Below, in pieces: positions 5,920 to 12,147 of a stretch of 16,805 nucleotides of DNA. Below the pieces are notes generated by a model. That model searched no databases. It was not told where the DNA came from and saw only the letters and a program-made list of their open reading frames with translations. The position numbers and the translations under genes are program-made. Positions within the stretch are counted from its first letter, which is position 1; every line of letters starts with the position of its first letter. This DNA is from Planctomycetota bacterium (GTDB lineage Bacteria; Planctomycetota; Planctomycetia; Pirellulales; Pirellulaceae), in assembly GCA_024277285.1 (NCBI GenBank), contig JAJRVM010000364.1, forward strand, positions 1 to 16,805. The letters run 5' to 3'.

Positions 5920-8370
5920 CTATCCGAACGGGTTCGCTTCGCTCTCGGGCGGTTGTGTTTTCTTTTTAGGCTCCGTTTCCGGCACGAAATAATCATCCGT
6001 GACGCTCGCCTTGCTTTGCGATTCGCGCCGACGCGTTTCCGCAGCGCGCAGTTCGCGGTACGATCCTTCCAGCAGCCGATCTTCTTTGCCAGGTCCGGCT
6101 TCGATCAGAATCGCCGACCGATCGAGTAGGCCTTTCGTCTTGACGTTGATACCATAGCAACGCGTTTGACAGATGCCGCAACCGACACACAAGTCGACCT
6201 TGACGACCGGAGCAACATACCCCGTCCCATCAATGGGTAGACCGTCCGCATCGACTTGCGTGTTCACCTGCATGAACTCGATCGCATCGTAGCCCGCGGC
6301 CTTGCACTCGTCGACGCACAGCTGACACGCTTCGCGATCGGCGAATGGTAAGCACGTTTCCTGATCGACCACGGCCAAGCCAATCCGGGCAACTCGCTTT
6401 TCCTCCAATGCCAAAGCGCGAATCGCGCTGGTCGGGCAAACTTGACCGCACGCGTTACAACTGGGCTCGCATCCCGCCCAGTCGGCAACCACCATCGGCG
6501 TCCAAAGTCCATCGAGCCCCTGTTGGAACCCCTCCGCCTGCAGCACATTGTTGGGGCAGGCCTTGAAACACTCGCCGCAACGAATGCACATCTGCAAGAA
6601 TTCCGGTTCGGGGACGCTGCCGGGCGGTCGCACAGCAAACCAGGGTGGCCCATCCGCTGCGTGGCTTCGCCCAGCTTTCACGACTTGAGTCGTTACAACA
6701 CCGCCTATAACGGCAGCCGTCGATCCGGCGGCCAACGACAAGAACCCGCGACGTCCGATCCGTGTGTCGCCCGTTGCCGGAGTGCCCACTTCTTTCAGTT
6801 CGGCGTGATTCCAACGCTCCACAAATTTAATCGCATGAGTTGGGCAAACACCGCCACACGATTGGCAAAACGTGCAGTCCGCAACACGCGTGGTAAAGTC
6901 CGGTTTGATCGCATCGAACGGACAGATTTCGATGCACTTGTTGCAGTGGATGCAACTCGATTCAACTTTGCGCTGGGTGATGCGAAACAGGCTGGAAATC
7001 GAGAACAACGCTCCACTTGGGCACATGTACCGGCACCAGAATCGCGGCCGCAGCAGTCCCAATGCCAATACGACGACGAACAACGCGATCGACAGGAATT
7101 GCCCGGCATTCATCTCAGGCACCAAATGCCAGCCCCGTAGGACACCCGTTTGCAACGGTTCGGTGATGAACAACAGCGCCCGCGTGATCACCGGAAGCGC
7201 GGCAAAGAAGCCGGAAATCAGCACCCCCATCAAAGCACTGATCAGCGTACCGGCCAGCAGGTAGTACTTGATATGCACCCACCAGCCATTCGCAGCAACT
7301 CGCCATCGTGTCACACGACGGCCGACCGACCAGTCAAACAGATCGATCGCCGTACCCAACGGGCAGACGTAGCCACAGAATCCGCGTGGGATCATCAGGC
7401 AAACGATCAAGATCACAGCGGCCGACGTCAGCGACCAAATCCAACTGCGTGCCGCGATAGCGGTTGAAATGCTGACCAGCGGGTCGATCACCAAGAACAG
7501 ATCAGCGGGGATAAGCTCCTTGCGCGCCAGGTCGTCCGCGTAGTGCGACGGCCATTGGCCCGGCCGACGTTCGCATATTCGCCACGGCCCAGCGCTGGTG
7601 ATAATCGAGTCGAGTTGCTCGACATTCAATGCGGCTCGGGATTCTGCCCCCAGCTTGGCCTGGTCCGGCGTCGCTGGCGCGTCCGACCTGCCAACCGACC
7701 TGAGCCAGATGCTGCCCTGCTCCGAAACCACTCGGCGTTCAGGTTCACTCGGATTCCGTGATTTCGCCATAACTTGAAACGCGCCAACAAACGCGTCTTC
7801 ATCGTTCGTGGCGCTTTGATCGACCAGAAAGACGACGCGGCCCGCCTGCGTGGCCCAAGCGGGGGGCTGGGGGTGCGAGAAACAAAGTGTTCCCGTTAGT
7901 TGATCGATCTCGGTGAATTCCCACGAAGAATTGGTTTGTCCTGGCGCCGTGGGCCGCGCGGTATAGGGCCAGCAAACATAATAAAAGAGTGCCAGATAGA
8001 GCACAAAGCAAACCGATTGTATGGTTCGCCGCAACGGTGATGCGACCACGGTCGGCCCCATTCGCCGCAACACACTCCGCGACCAACTGGGACGGCGACC
8101 AGGCCTTGTCCTTCTAGACCGCCCAGTCGTATACCGCAGAAACCAGTTCAATCGCATCGTGGCCGGAGCGTGGGCACCCTGTCGCGATCCGAAAAGCACG
8201 GCAGCGCCAGCAAAAAGCAGCACCACGCTCGTAGCGGCCAGGACACCGGTCCAGAGTTTGCCCCATACAATTGCGACGATGCACAGCGCCAGTCCGGCAA
8301 TGTACAGAAGAGAGCCCGCGAGGATTTTGTTCATCGGTTTCCGTCTTCGTCTTCGCTTCGCGGGCTTCAT
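5920..8370 (-). CDS. NapH-NapG-like membrane 4Fe-4S fusion protein
   Basis: This 816-aa protein joins two modules that are normally separate subunits. Residues 1-460 are NapH/NosR-like: membrane segments at ~14-37, 39-60, 116-137, 308-327, 368-390 and 424-441; an extracytoplasmic region at ~138-300; and the two cytoplasmic motifs FCGYVCPLG (331-339) and FWCRYMCPSG (444-453). Two Cys4 clusters follow (C473/476/479/483 and C499/502/505/509). A twin-arginine-like segment, GRRGFLSLAAG (539-549), precedes a NapG-like ferredoxin with four Cys motifs: C595/598/601/605; C634/638/641/645; C673/682/685/689; C728/731/734/738. Such proteins pass electrons from quinol through Fe-S clusters to an extracytoplasmic acceptor. 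No NapA, NapB or NosZ is present, so the acceptor is unknown. A second possible start is the ATG at 8334 (MNKILAG), which would drop an Arg/Lys-rich dozen residues. The FMN_bind gene is upstream on the same strand. Confidence 0.85.
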   Translation of the reverse strand: MKPAKRRRRRKPMNKILAGSLLYIAGLALCIVAIVWGKLWTGVLAATSVVLLFAGAAVLFGSRQGAHAPATMRLNWFLRYTTGRSRRTRPGRRPSWSRSVLRRMGPTVVASPLRRTIQSVCFVLYLALFYYVCWPYTARPTAPGQTNSSWEFTEIDQLTGTLCFSHPQPPAWATQAGRVVFLVDQSATNDEDAFVGAFQVMAKSRNPSEPERRVVSEQGSIWLRSVGRSDAPATPDQAKLGAESRAALNVEQLDSIITSAGPWRICERRPGQWPSHYADDLARKELIPADLFLVIDPLVSISTAIAARSWIWSLTSAAVILIVCLMIPRGFCGYVCPLGTAIDLFDWSVGRRVTRWRVAANGWWVHIKYYLLAGTLISALMGVLISGFFAALPVITRALLFITEPLQTGVLRGWHLVPEMNAGQFLSIALFVVVLALGLLRPRFWCRYMCPSGALFSISSLFRITQRKVESSCIHCNKCIEICPFDAIKPDFTTRVADCTFCQSCGGVCPTHAIKFVERWNHAELKEVGTPATGDTRIGRRGFLSLAAGSTAAVIGGVVTTQVVKAGRSHAADGPPWFAVRPPGSVPEPEFLQMCIRCGECFKACPNNVLQAEGFQQGLDGLWTPMVVADWAGCEPSCNACGQVCPTSAIRALALEEKRVARIGLAVVDQETCLPFADREACQLCVDECKAAGYDAIEFMQVNTQVDADGLPIDGTGYVAPVVKVDLCVGCGICQTRCYGINVKTKGLLDRSAILIEAGPGKEDRLLEGSYRELRAAETRRRESQSKASVTDDYFVPETEPKKKTQPPESEANPFG

Positions 8371-8467
8371 GCTTGCTCTCGATCAGCCGTGTTCGATCTT
8401 GAATCGTGTTCTAACGCGGGCTCTGCCCGTAAGAGGACGAGCGGAAAGTCCCGAGCGGAACGCCAAG

Positions 8468-8684
8468 TAACTGTTTAGCCATCTGAAGTGGGACGTACAC
8501 TCGAGTTCATTTTCCATCGGTCGACCCCCACCGCCTTGTGCGGTGGGTGAAGAGGATTGGTAGGCTACCCGTGGCGTCCCATCCCCCCCTAGCATCACGG
8601 GTAGCTCACCAGGCGCTTTCACCCATGAGACAAGCCCATGGGAGTCTTTTGAAAGCGACATTACTTCATTCGGCTAAACTGTTA
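8468..8684. repeat. 217-bp structured element with inverted-repeat ends
   Basis: The ends, 8468-8489 and 8663-8684, form a 22-base inverted repeat with 18 matches (TAACTGTTTAGCC on one side, GGCTAAACTGTTA on the other). Inside are three hairpins: CCCACCGC-CTTGT-GCGGTGGG (8527-8547); GCTACCCGTG / CACGGGTAGC (8564-8573 with 8596-8605); and CGCTTTC / GAAAGCG (8614-8620 with 8651-8657), which encloses CCCATG / CATGGG (8622-8627 with 8637-8642). It could be a small non-autonomous transposable element (MITE-like), or a folded leader RNA of the downstream gene. No clean target-site duplication is visible. Confidence 0.55.
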
Positions 8685-8777
8685 CAAAGCCAGACCTTCC
8701 GAGTTTGCCGAAGTCTATTTGGGAAGATGGTATGGTATGACACAAGACCGTCGTTCACGCAGCCTCCCGTGCAAACC

Positions 8778-8806
8778 GGTATAAGACTTGACACACTCGT
8801 TTGCAA
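8778..8806 (-). promoter_or_regulatory. Weak candidate promoter for the Fe-S gene
   Basis: On the minus strand TTGCAA (8806-8801) is followed after 17 bases by TATACC (8783-8778), each four of six against the sigma-70 consensus. It lies just downstream of the FMN_bind stop codon and about 410 bases before the Fe-S gene start. Two four-of-six boxes with correct spacing occur by chance fairly often. Confidence 0.25.
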
Positions 8807-8833
8807 CTCAACACTCCAAGCCCTGGACTGGCC

Positions 8834-10108
8834 TCACTTCGCGCCGACTCCCAACGCCTTGGCAGTGGCATTGACGATCGCCTGCGAAGTAATCGTAGCG
8901 CGACTGGTCGCGTCAATCCCCTCGACCGATTGCTTTTTCAAAATCTGGTCGATCGTATCGGTCAGCGCCGCGTAGAACTGCTTCTCCTTGTGCTTGATCA
9001 CGCGAACGTCCGCAATGTGCCCGCCCGCCACCTTCACTTCTACTTGAATGGTACCATTATACCCTTGCGCCGTCCCAGAATAGGTCGCATCACGCACTTT
9101 GCTTAGATCCAATTTGGTAATTAAGTTCAGCGCGATAATACTGTCATTGGCGCGGCCAAGAAAACGCTTGCGGTAATTTTCATTGCGTGCGCCTTTGGCG
9201 GCCAAGACTTTTTCGTAGTACTTGATTGCCTTGTTGTGCATTCCCGCTTGTCGACACGCGTCGCCAGCCAGCAAATAGGCCTCGTGCACATTTCTGCCTG
9301 ACCGTACAAACGCGTCAGCCAGTTGCAACGCTCGATCGGTTTGCCCCATATCCCCCAGCAATTTGATAGCCGACATCGGTAGTCGTTTGGCCGCAAGAAT
9401 CTCGTTCGCCATTTTCTTGCTGCCCATGCGCCAATAGCACTCGGCCAGCATAATGCGTTGCCCATCGGTTGATGACAGCCGAGCTTGCCGCAACCAATAG
9501 GCGGCGCGTGGGTAGTCCTGCAGTAAATTGAAATACATGCCACCCAAAGTTGCCATGTCACGTTGCAATAGCTTCCGCTTACTCTGGTGCAAACTCATCA
9601 TATGATGGACCAGCCGAATGCCTGACTTCCAACGATCCGGGTTCGGGTTAATGATGTCCCAGATGTACTGCCCCATGTTCACTTGATTGTTCCAGCCTTC
9701 GCCGGGCGGTTTGAGCGGCCAAGAAAGATCTAGCGTCTTGGGAAACTCCAACGGCGTGCCATCGAACCAATCGGGGGGCGTCTGGCCAGCCTTTTCGATT
9801 AAGCGAATGATCTCAGCCTCCGAACGTATGGCGTTGGCACCTCCTTTGGCTGGCGTCCCGCTAATCCCTGGCTCGGTAAGGACATATTTTTTGCCGCCCA
9901 TTGTCACCGTGTGGACTTTGCTAAACGGATAAGTGCGCAGCATCGTCCGACCACTGATCTGAACTTCAAAGTTAAACTCTTTCTTCTCCTTGCGGATTTC
10001 CTTGATCGTCCCACGCACCTTCGCGCCGCTGAGGAACTCGACTTCGTCCTCCGCCATTGCCGAGGCGGATGCCCCTAACAACAGACCGATAATCAATATC
10101 AATCGCAT
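8834..10108 (-). CDS. Exported TPR protein with C-terminal flavinylated FMN_bind domain
   Basis: This protein of about 424 aa starts with a Sec signal peptide (LILIIGLLLGASASAMA, cleavage after AMA). A small beta-rich domain follows (~23-80: VEFLSGAKVRGTIKEI ... KVHTVTMGGKKYVL), of a type common in exported planctomycete proteins. Helical repeats at ~180-310, with TPR-like pairs such as AAYWLRQARL and KAIKYYEKVL, come next. The last ~85 residues are an FMN_bind domain (YSGTAQGYNGTIQVEVKVAGGHIADVRVIKHKEKQFY) ending in DATSRATITSQAIVNATAKAL. That ending fits the ApbE flavinylation motif DxxSGAT, with Arg in place of Gly, so FMN would be attached through phosphoester linkage to the Thr of RAT. 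The ATG at 10108 is preceded directly by an in-frame GTG (10111); either could start, with GGAG just upstream. It probably passes electrons to or from the downstream NapGH-like protein. Confidence 0.85.
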   Translation of the reverse strand: MRLILIIGLLLGASASAMAEDEVEFLSGAKVRGTIKEIRKEKKEFNFEVQISGRTMLRTYPFSKVHTVTMGGKKYVLTEPGISGTPAKGGANAIRSEAEIIRLIEKAGQTPPDWFDGTPLEFPKTLDLSWPLKPPGEGWNNQVNMGQYIWDIINPNPDRWKSGIRLVHHMMSLHQSKRKLLQRDMATLGGMYFNLLQDYPRAAYWLRQARLSSTDGQRIMLAECYWRMGSKKMANEILAAKRLPMSAIKLLGDMGQTDRALQLADAFVRSGRNVHEAYLLAGDACRQAGMHNKAIKYYEKVLAAKGARNENYRKRFLGRANDSIIALNLITKLDLSKVRDATYSGTAQGYNGTIQVEVKVAGGHIADVRVIKHKEKQFYAALTDTIDQILKKQSVEGIDATSRATITSQAIVNATAKALGVGAK

Positions 10109-10242
10109 CACAAATCGCTCCGTTGTGGCTCAAGCCCCGTGCCTGAAGCAATGGTAGCCGAAGCCGCCATGGCTTCAGCGCGTCGGATCATCTGTTCGCA
10201 CCGCAGCGAAACCGCGACGGGCCCAGCTGCCGAACCAGCTAC

Positions 10243-10271
10243 ATCAGAAACATGCCGACCGGAGCTGTCAA
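10243..10271 (-). promoter_or_regulatory. Candidate promoter for the FMN_bind gene
   Basis: Read on the minus strand, TTGACA (10271-10266, perfect) is followed by a 17-base spacer and TCTGAT (10248-10243, four of six). This would give a leader of about 125 bases before the ATG at 10108. It is supported only by match and spacing. Confidence 0.45.
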
Positions 10272-10274
10272 GAT

Positions 10275-10305
10275 ATTAGCGTCGATTAGCGTCGATTAGC
10301 GGTCC
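10275..10305 (+). repeat. Dispersed ATTAGCG repeat, copy 2
   Basis: This segment reads ATTAGCGTC, GATTAGCGTC, GATTAGCGGTCC, a short internal tandem of a 10-base unit. It matches copy 1 (5709-5739) at 27 of 31 bases. It sits between the two divergent promoters. Confidence 0.8.
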
Positions 10306-10330
10306 CCAACAAGAAATATCATAAAAACGC

Positions 10331-10360
10331 TTGACATGCCATCGCGTCCTGTGCTACTGT
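10331..10360 (+). promoter_or_regulatory. Sigma-70-like promoter of the GntR-ABC operon
   Basis: TTGACA at 10331-10336 is a perfect -35 box. After 18 bases comes TACTGT (10355-10360), preceded by TG at 10352-10353, so it is an extended -10 element (TGN-TANNNT). This would start a transcript about 120 bases before the regulator's ATG. It is the best promoter match in the window. Confidence 0.65.
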
Positions 10361-10376
10361 ACTATCGTCCTAGCAC
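10351..10376. promoter_or_regulatory. Inverted repeat, probable GntR operator
   Basis: GTGCTA (10351-10356) and TAGCAC (10371-10376) are a perfect inverted repeat. GTACTA (10359-10364) also pairs with TAGCAC at five of six positions with a six-base spacer, a typical GntR dimer spacing. The site covers the -10 box and start-point region, where bound repressor would block RNA polymerase. Autoregulation is inferred from position only. Confidence 0.45.
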
Positions 10377-10486
10377 GGTACACAGCAATAACGCATCGGT
10401 GGCCGGCACAGAGCGAGCAGGCAAGCTGGGACGTTTTTGCGGAATCGGCATCGCAACAGGACCTGAGGTTCGAGCGGAGCAGGATC

Positions 10487-10876
10487 ATGTTTCTTCATAT
10501 ACAGCCGAGTGATGGGCTGGCCATTTATGACCAGGTGGTTCGCCAGGTGAAGTTTGCTGTGGCGAGCGGAGCGGTACGAGCCGGTGAGTTCGTCCCCTCG
10601 GTACGCGAATTAGCCAAAGAACTGGCCATCAATCCGAATACCGTCAGCCGCGCTTACCGGAAACTGCAGGACGATGATGTATTGGAAACAGTACGCGGCA
10701 CGGGTTTGGCCGTTGCCAAGGGAGCGGCACAGCGCTGCCGCAAGCAACGGCGTGAACTGATTGGGCAACGGATCCGCGCGGCACTGGTCGAGGCCCGGCA
10801 AAGCCAACTGTCGGATGACGAGCTGCGTCGGTTGGTCGAGCGTCAACTCAATGAAGTCCTACGTGAGGAGTCTTGA
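10487..10876 (+). CDS. GntR-family regulator, YtrA subfamily
   Basis: This 129-aa protein has a GntR winged helix-turn-helix at residues ~10-78: IYDQVVRQVKFAVASGAVRAGEFVPSVRELAKELAINPNTVSRAYRKLQDDDVLETVRGTGLAVA, containing the hallmark PSVRELA, NPNTVSRAYRKL and RGTG. A short helical tail of ~50 residues (RCRKQRRELIGQRIRAALVEARQSQLSDDELRRLV) serves for dimer formation in place of the large effector domain of other GntR proteins, which is the YtrA pattern. The frame is open further upstream, but the ATG at 10487 has GGAGCAGG (10476-10483) just before it and begins the conserved domain. The gene is two bases from the following ABC ATPase gene, so the pair forms an operon. YtrA proteins usually repress an adjacent ABC transporter operon. 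Confidence 0.9.
   Translation: MFLHIQPSDGLAIYDQVVRQVKFAVASGAVRAGEFVPSVRELAKELAINPNTVSRAYRKLQDDDVLETVRGTGLAVAKGAAQRCRKQRRELIGQRIRAALVEARQSQLSDDELRRLVERQLNEVLREES
10865..10870 (+). promoter_or_regulatory. Ribosome binding site that fixes the ATPase start
   Basis: GAGGAG lies eight bases before the ATG at 10879, inside the end of the GntR gene. An in-frame TTG at 10873 overlaps the GntR stop but is only two bases from this site, so the ATG is the better start. Confidence 0.7.
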
Positions 10877-10878
10877 CG

Positions 10879-11769
10879 ATGGAAACTGCAATTGCCTGGA
10901 ATCAGGTCACCAAACGTTATGGTCGCCAAGTGGCACTCGACAACATCTCGCTCGAGGTTCCGCAGGGAGTGGTGTTCGCACTGCTGGGCGAAAATGGAGC
11001 GGGCAAGACAACCGCCATTCGCATCGCGCTGGGACTGGCCGCGGCGGATAGCGGCGCGACCCAGGTCTTGGAACTCGATAGCCAGAAGCAAGACTTGCAG
11101 ATCCGCCAAAGCGTCGGTTACGTGTCCGAGCAACCGACGCTTTACGACTGGATGACGGTCAGCGAGATCGGCTGGTTCGCCGCCGGTTTCTATGGCGGAT
11201 CGTACCTCGATCAATACGGCGAGCTTACCAAGCAATTCAATCTGCCGGCGGACAAGAAGGTTAAATCGCTATCCAAAGGGATGCGCGCCAAAGTCGCTCT
11301 GTCGTTGGCGTTGGCAAACGATCCTCAGCTGCTGATCTTGGACGAACCGACTTCGGGACTCGATCCCCTGGTGCGCCGCGAGTTCCTCGAAAGCATGGTC
11401 GATCGAGCTGCCGACGGCAAGTCGGTGCTGCTATCGAGTCATCAGATCACCGAAGTGGAACGGGTGGCCGACCATGTGGCTATTCTACATCAAGGCAAAA
11501 TCGCACTGGTCGCCACGCTTGACGAACTCAAGACAACCATCCAGGAGCTGACCGTCACATTAGGGGAAGGCGACACCACACTGCCCGACACGCCAGGCGA
11601 GATACTTCGACTTAAGAAGCACAAACATCAGTGGCAACTGTTAGTGCGCAACGCTCCGGACGCCATGGAGCAAATACGCGCCCACCCCGGAATCGAACAA
11701 GTCGACACACGCACCCCCACACTCGAAGAGATTTTTGTCGCCTACGTTGCGGAGGGTGACCCAATATGA
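10879..11769 (+). CDS. ABC transporter ATP-binding protein, YtrB/CcmA type
   Basis: This 296-aa cytoplasmic ATPase energises an ABC-2 type exporter. All nucleotide-binding motifs are present: A-loop aromatic (KRYGRQVALDNISLEVPQG), Walker A GENGAGKTT (~36-44), Q-loop-like VGYVSEQPTLYDWMTV (~77-92), signature LSKGMRAKVALSLALANDPQ (~131-150), Walker B LLILDEPTSGLDPL (~151-164) and the switch histidine in SSHQITEVE. The signature is LSKGM in place of LSGGQ, which is usual in this subgroup. The C-terminal ~80 residues (LDELKTTIQEL ... PTLEEIFVAYV) are the accessory domain common in this group. It is translationally close to the GntR gene. The probable membrane partner begins at 12148, after a 378-bp palindrome-rich gap. 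Confidence 0.93.
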   Translation: METAIAWNQVTKRYGRQVALDNISLEVPQGVVFALLGENGAGKTTAIRIALGLAAADSGATQVLELDSQKQDLQIRQSVGYVSEQPTLYDWMTVSEIGWFAAGFYGGSYLDQYGELTKQFNLPADKKVKSLSKGMRAKVALSLALANDPQLLILDEPTSGLDPLVRREFLESMVDRAADGKSVLLSSHQITEVERVADHVAILHQGKIALVATLDELKTTIQELTVTLGEGDTTLPDTPGEILRLKKHKHQWQLLVRNAPDAMEQIRAHPGIEQVDTRTPTLEEIFVAYVAEGDPI

Positions 11770-11786
11770 GTCCTGCGGGTTTCCAT

Positions 11787-11801
11787 CCGGGCTTGCCCCG
11801 G
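11787..11801. repeat. Palindromic repeat, GGGCTTGCCCC family, second copy
   Basis: CCGGG-CTTGC-CCCGG is a five-base-pair stem just after the ATPase stop codon. It shares the 11-base core GGGCTTGCCCC with 925-945; the flanking arm bases differ (CC/GG here, CT/AG there) but pair in both copies. Confidence 0.55.
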
Positions 11802-11888
11802 TGGGCCGTTTAGGAATAGCAATTTAATAGAACCAGAATCTTGGCTTGGCTCGAAGGTATTCGCGGCGAATGCCGCGGCAGCATGTAG

Positions 11889-11908
11889 CCACAGGCGTCA
11901 GCCTGTGG
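11889..11908. repeat. Palindromic repeat, TAGCC-stem family, copy 1
   Basis: CCACAGGC-GTCA-GCCTGTGG is an eight-base-pair perfect stem preceded by TAG, giving TAGCCACAGGCGTCAGCC. The same frame appears at 12004-12026 on the other strand as TAGCCATGGGCGTGAGCC, with paired changes in the arms. Confidence 0.75.
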
Positions 11909-11932
11909 TCATTGGATCACATCAAGACGGAT

Positions 11933-11978
11933 AGCCGCGAATGCGGCGGCGGCAATCGCTGCCGCCGCATTCGCGGCT
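11933..11978. repeat. Large 46-base palindrome
   Basis: The arms 11933-11950 and 11961-11978 are perfectly complementary over 18 bases (arm AGCCGCGAATGCGGCGGC). Three further pairs, one of them G-T, bring the stem to 21 pairs with a four-base loop. It is the strongest predicted hairpin in the window and sits inside the ABC operon. Confidence 0.9.
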
Positions 11979-12003
11979 CCATTTTCTCGATCGGACCCTC
12001 GTA

Positions 12004-12023
12004 CCATGGGCTCACGCCCATGG
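12004..12023. repeat. Palindromic repeat, TAGCC-stem family, copy 2
   Basis: CCATGGGC-TCAC-GCCCATGG is an eight-base-pair perfect stem followed by CTA. On the minus strand it reads TAGCCATGGGCGTGAGCCCA, the same layout as 11886-11908 with two arm pairs changed on both sides. Confidence 0.75.
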
Positions 12024-12147
12024 CTACATGCCATGGCCGCTTCGCGGCTGCATTGTGGAAGAAAATCGCGGTAGAAAGTAATTCGAAGAGATTGACCTTG
12101 TTCATGCTCGGGACACGGTCCCAAGCCACACACTGGGAACCAACATC

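Larger units (their letters stand above)
8371..8833. other. Spacer between the two redox genes, with structured DNA
   Basis: These 463 bases lie between the FMN_bind gene and the NapGH-like gene, both read leftwards. No gene is supported: the 92-codon minus-strand frame at 8383-8661 overlies a hairpin-rich element. Contents, in minus-strand reading order, are a weak candidate promoter (8778-8806), the 217-bp structured element (8468-8684) and a small hairpin CGGGC-TCT-GCCCG (8417-8429). If transcription starts at the candidate promoter, the structured element would be part of a ~400-base leader of the Fe-S gene. Confidence 0.5.
10112..10486. other. Divergent promoter region
   Basis: This spacer separates the leftward FMN_bind gene from the rightward GntR gene. 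It holds a candidate promoter for each direction (10243-10271 minus, 10331-10360 plus), an inverted repeat that may be the GntR operator (10351-10376), the second ATTAGCG repeat (10275-10305), and a GAAGCC / GGCTTC palindrome (10160-10176). An open frame extends upstream of the GntR start to 10331, but it overlaps the promoter and is not coding in my view. Confidence 0.6.
11770..12147. other. Palindrome-filled gap inside the ABC operon
   Basis: This gap of 378 bases lies between the ATPase and permease genes and has no supported gene. It is dominated by palindromes: 11787-11801, 11889-11908, 11933-11978, 12004-12023 and 12036-12048 (GCCGC-TTC-GCGGC). In the transcript these would fold into a string of stems, which might protect or end the upstream message. 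No T-run follows any of them. Confidence 0.6.

Noticed and set aside
6442..7140. Plus-strand 232-codon frame inside the Fe-S fusion gene
   Set aside because: It is antisense to eight ordered Cys motifs; its translation is compositionally odd and motif-free.
8430..8470. GCGGAAAGTCCCGAG, reminiscent of the RNase P RNA segment GAGGAAAGTCCGGGC
   Set aside because: The match is partial and no other RNase P RNA signature is found within the next 400 bases.
8383..8661. Minus-strand 92-codon frame in the spacer before the Fe-S gene
   Set aside because: It overlies three hairpins and inverted-repeat ends. Similar hypothetical frames may exist in other planctomycetes because the element is repeated, but no protein features are visible.
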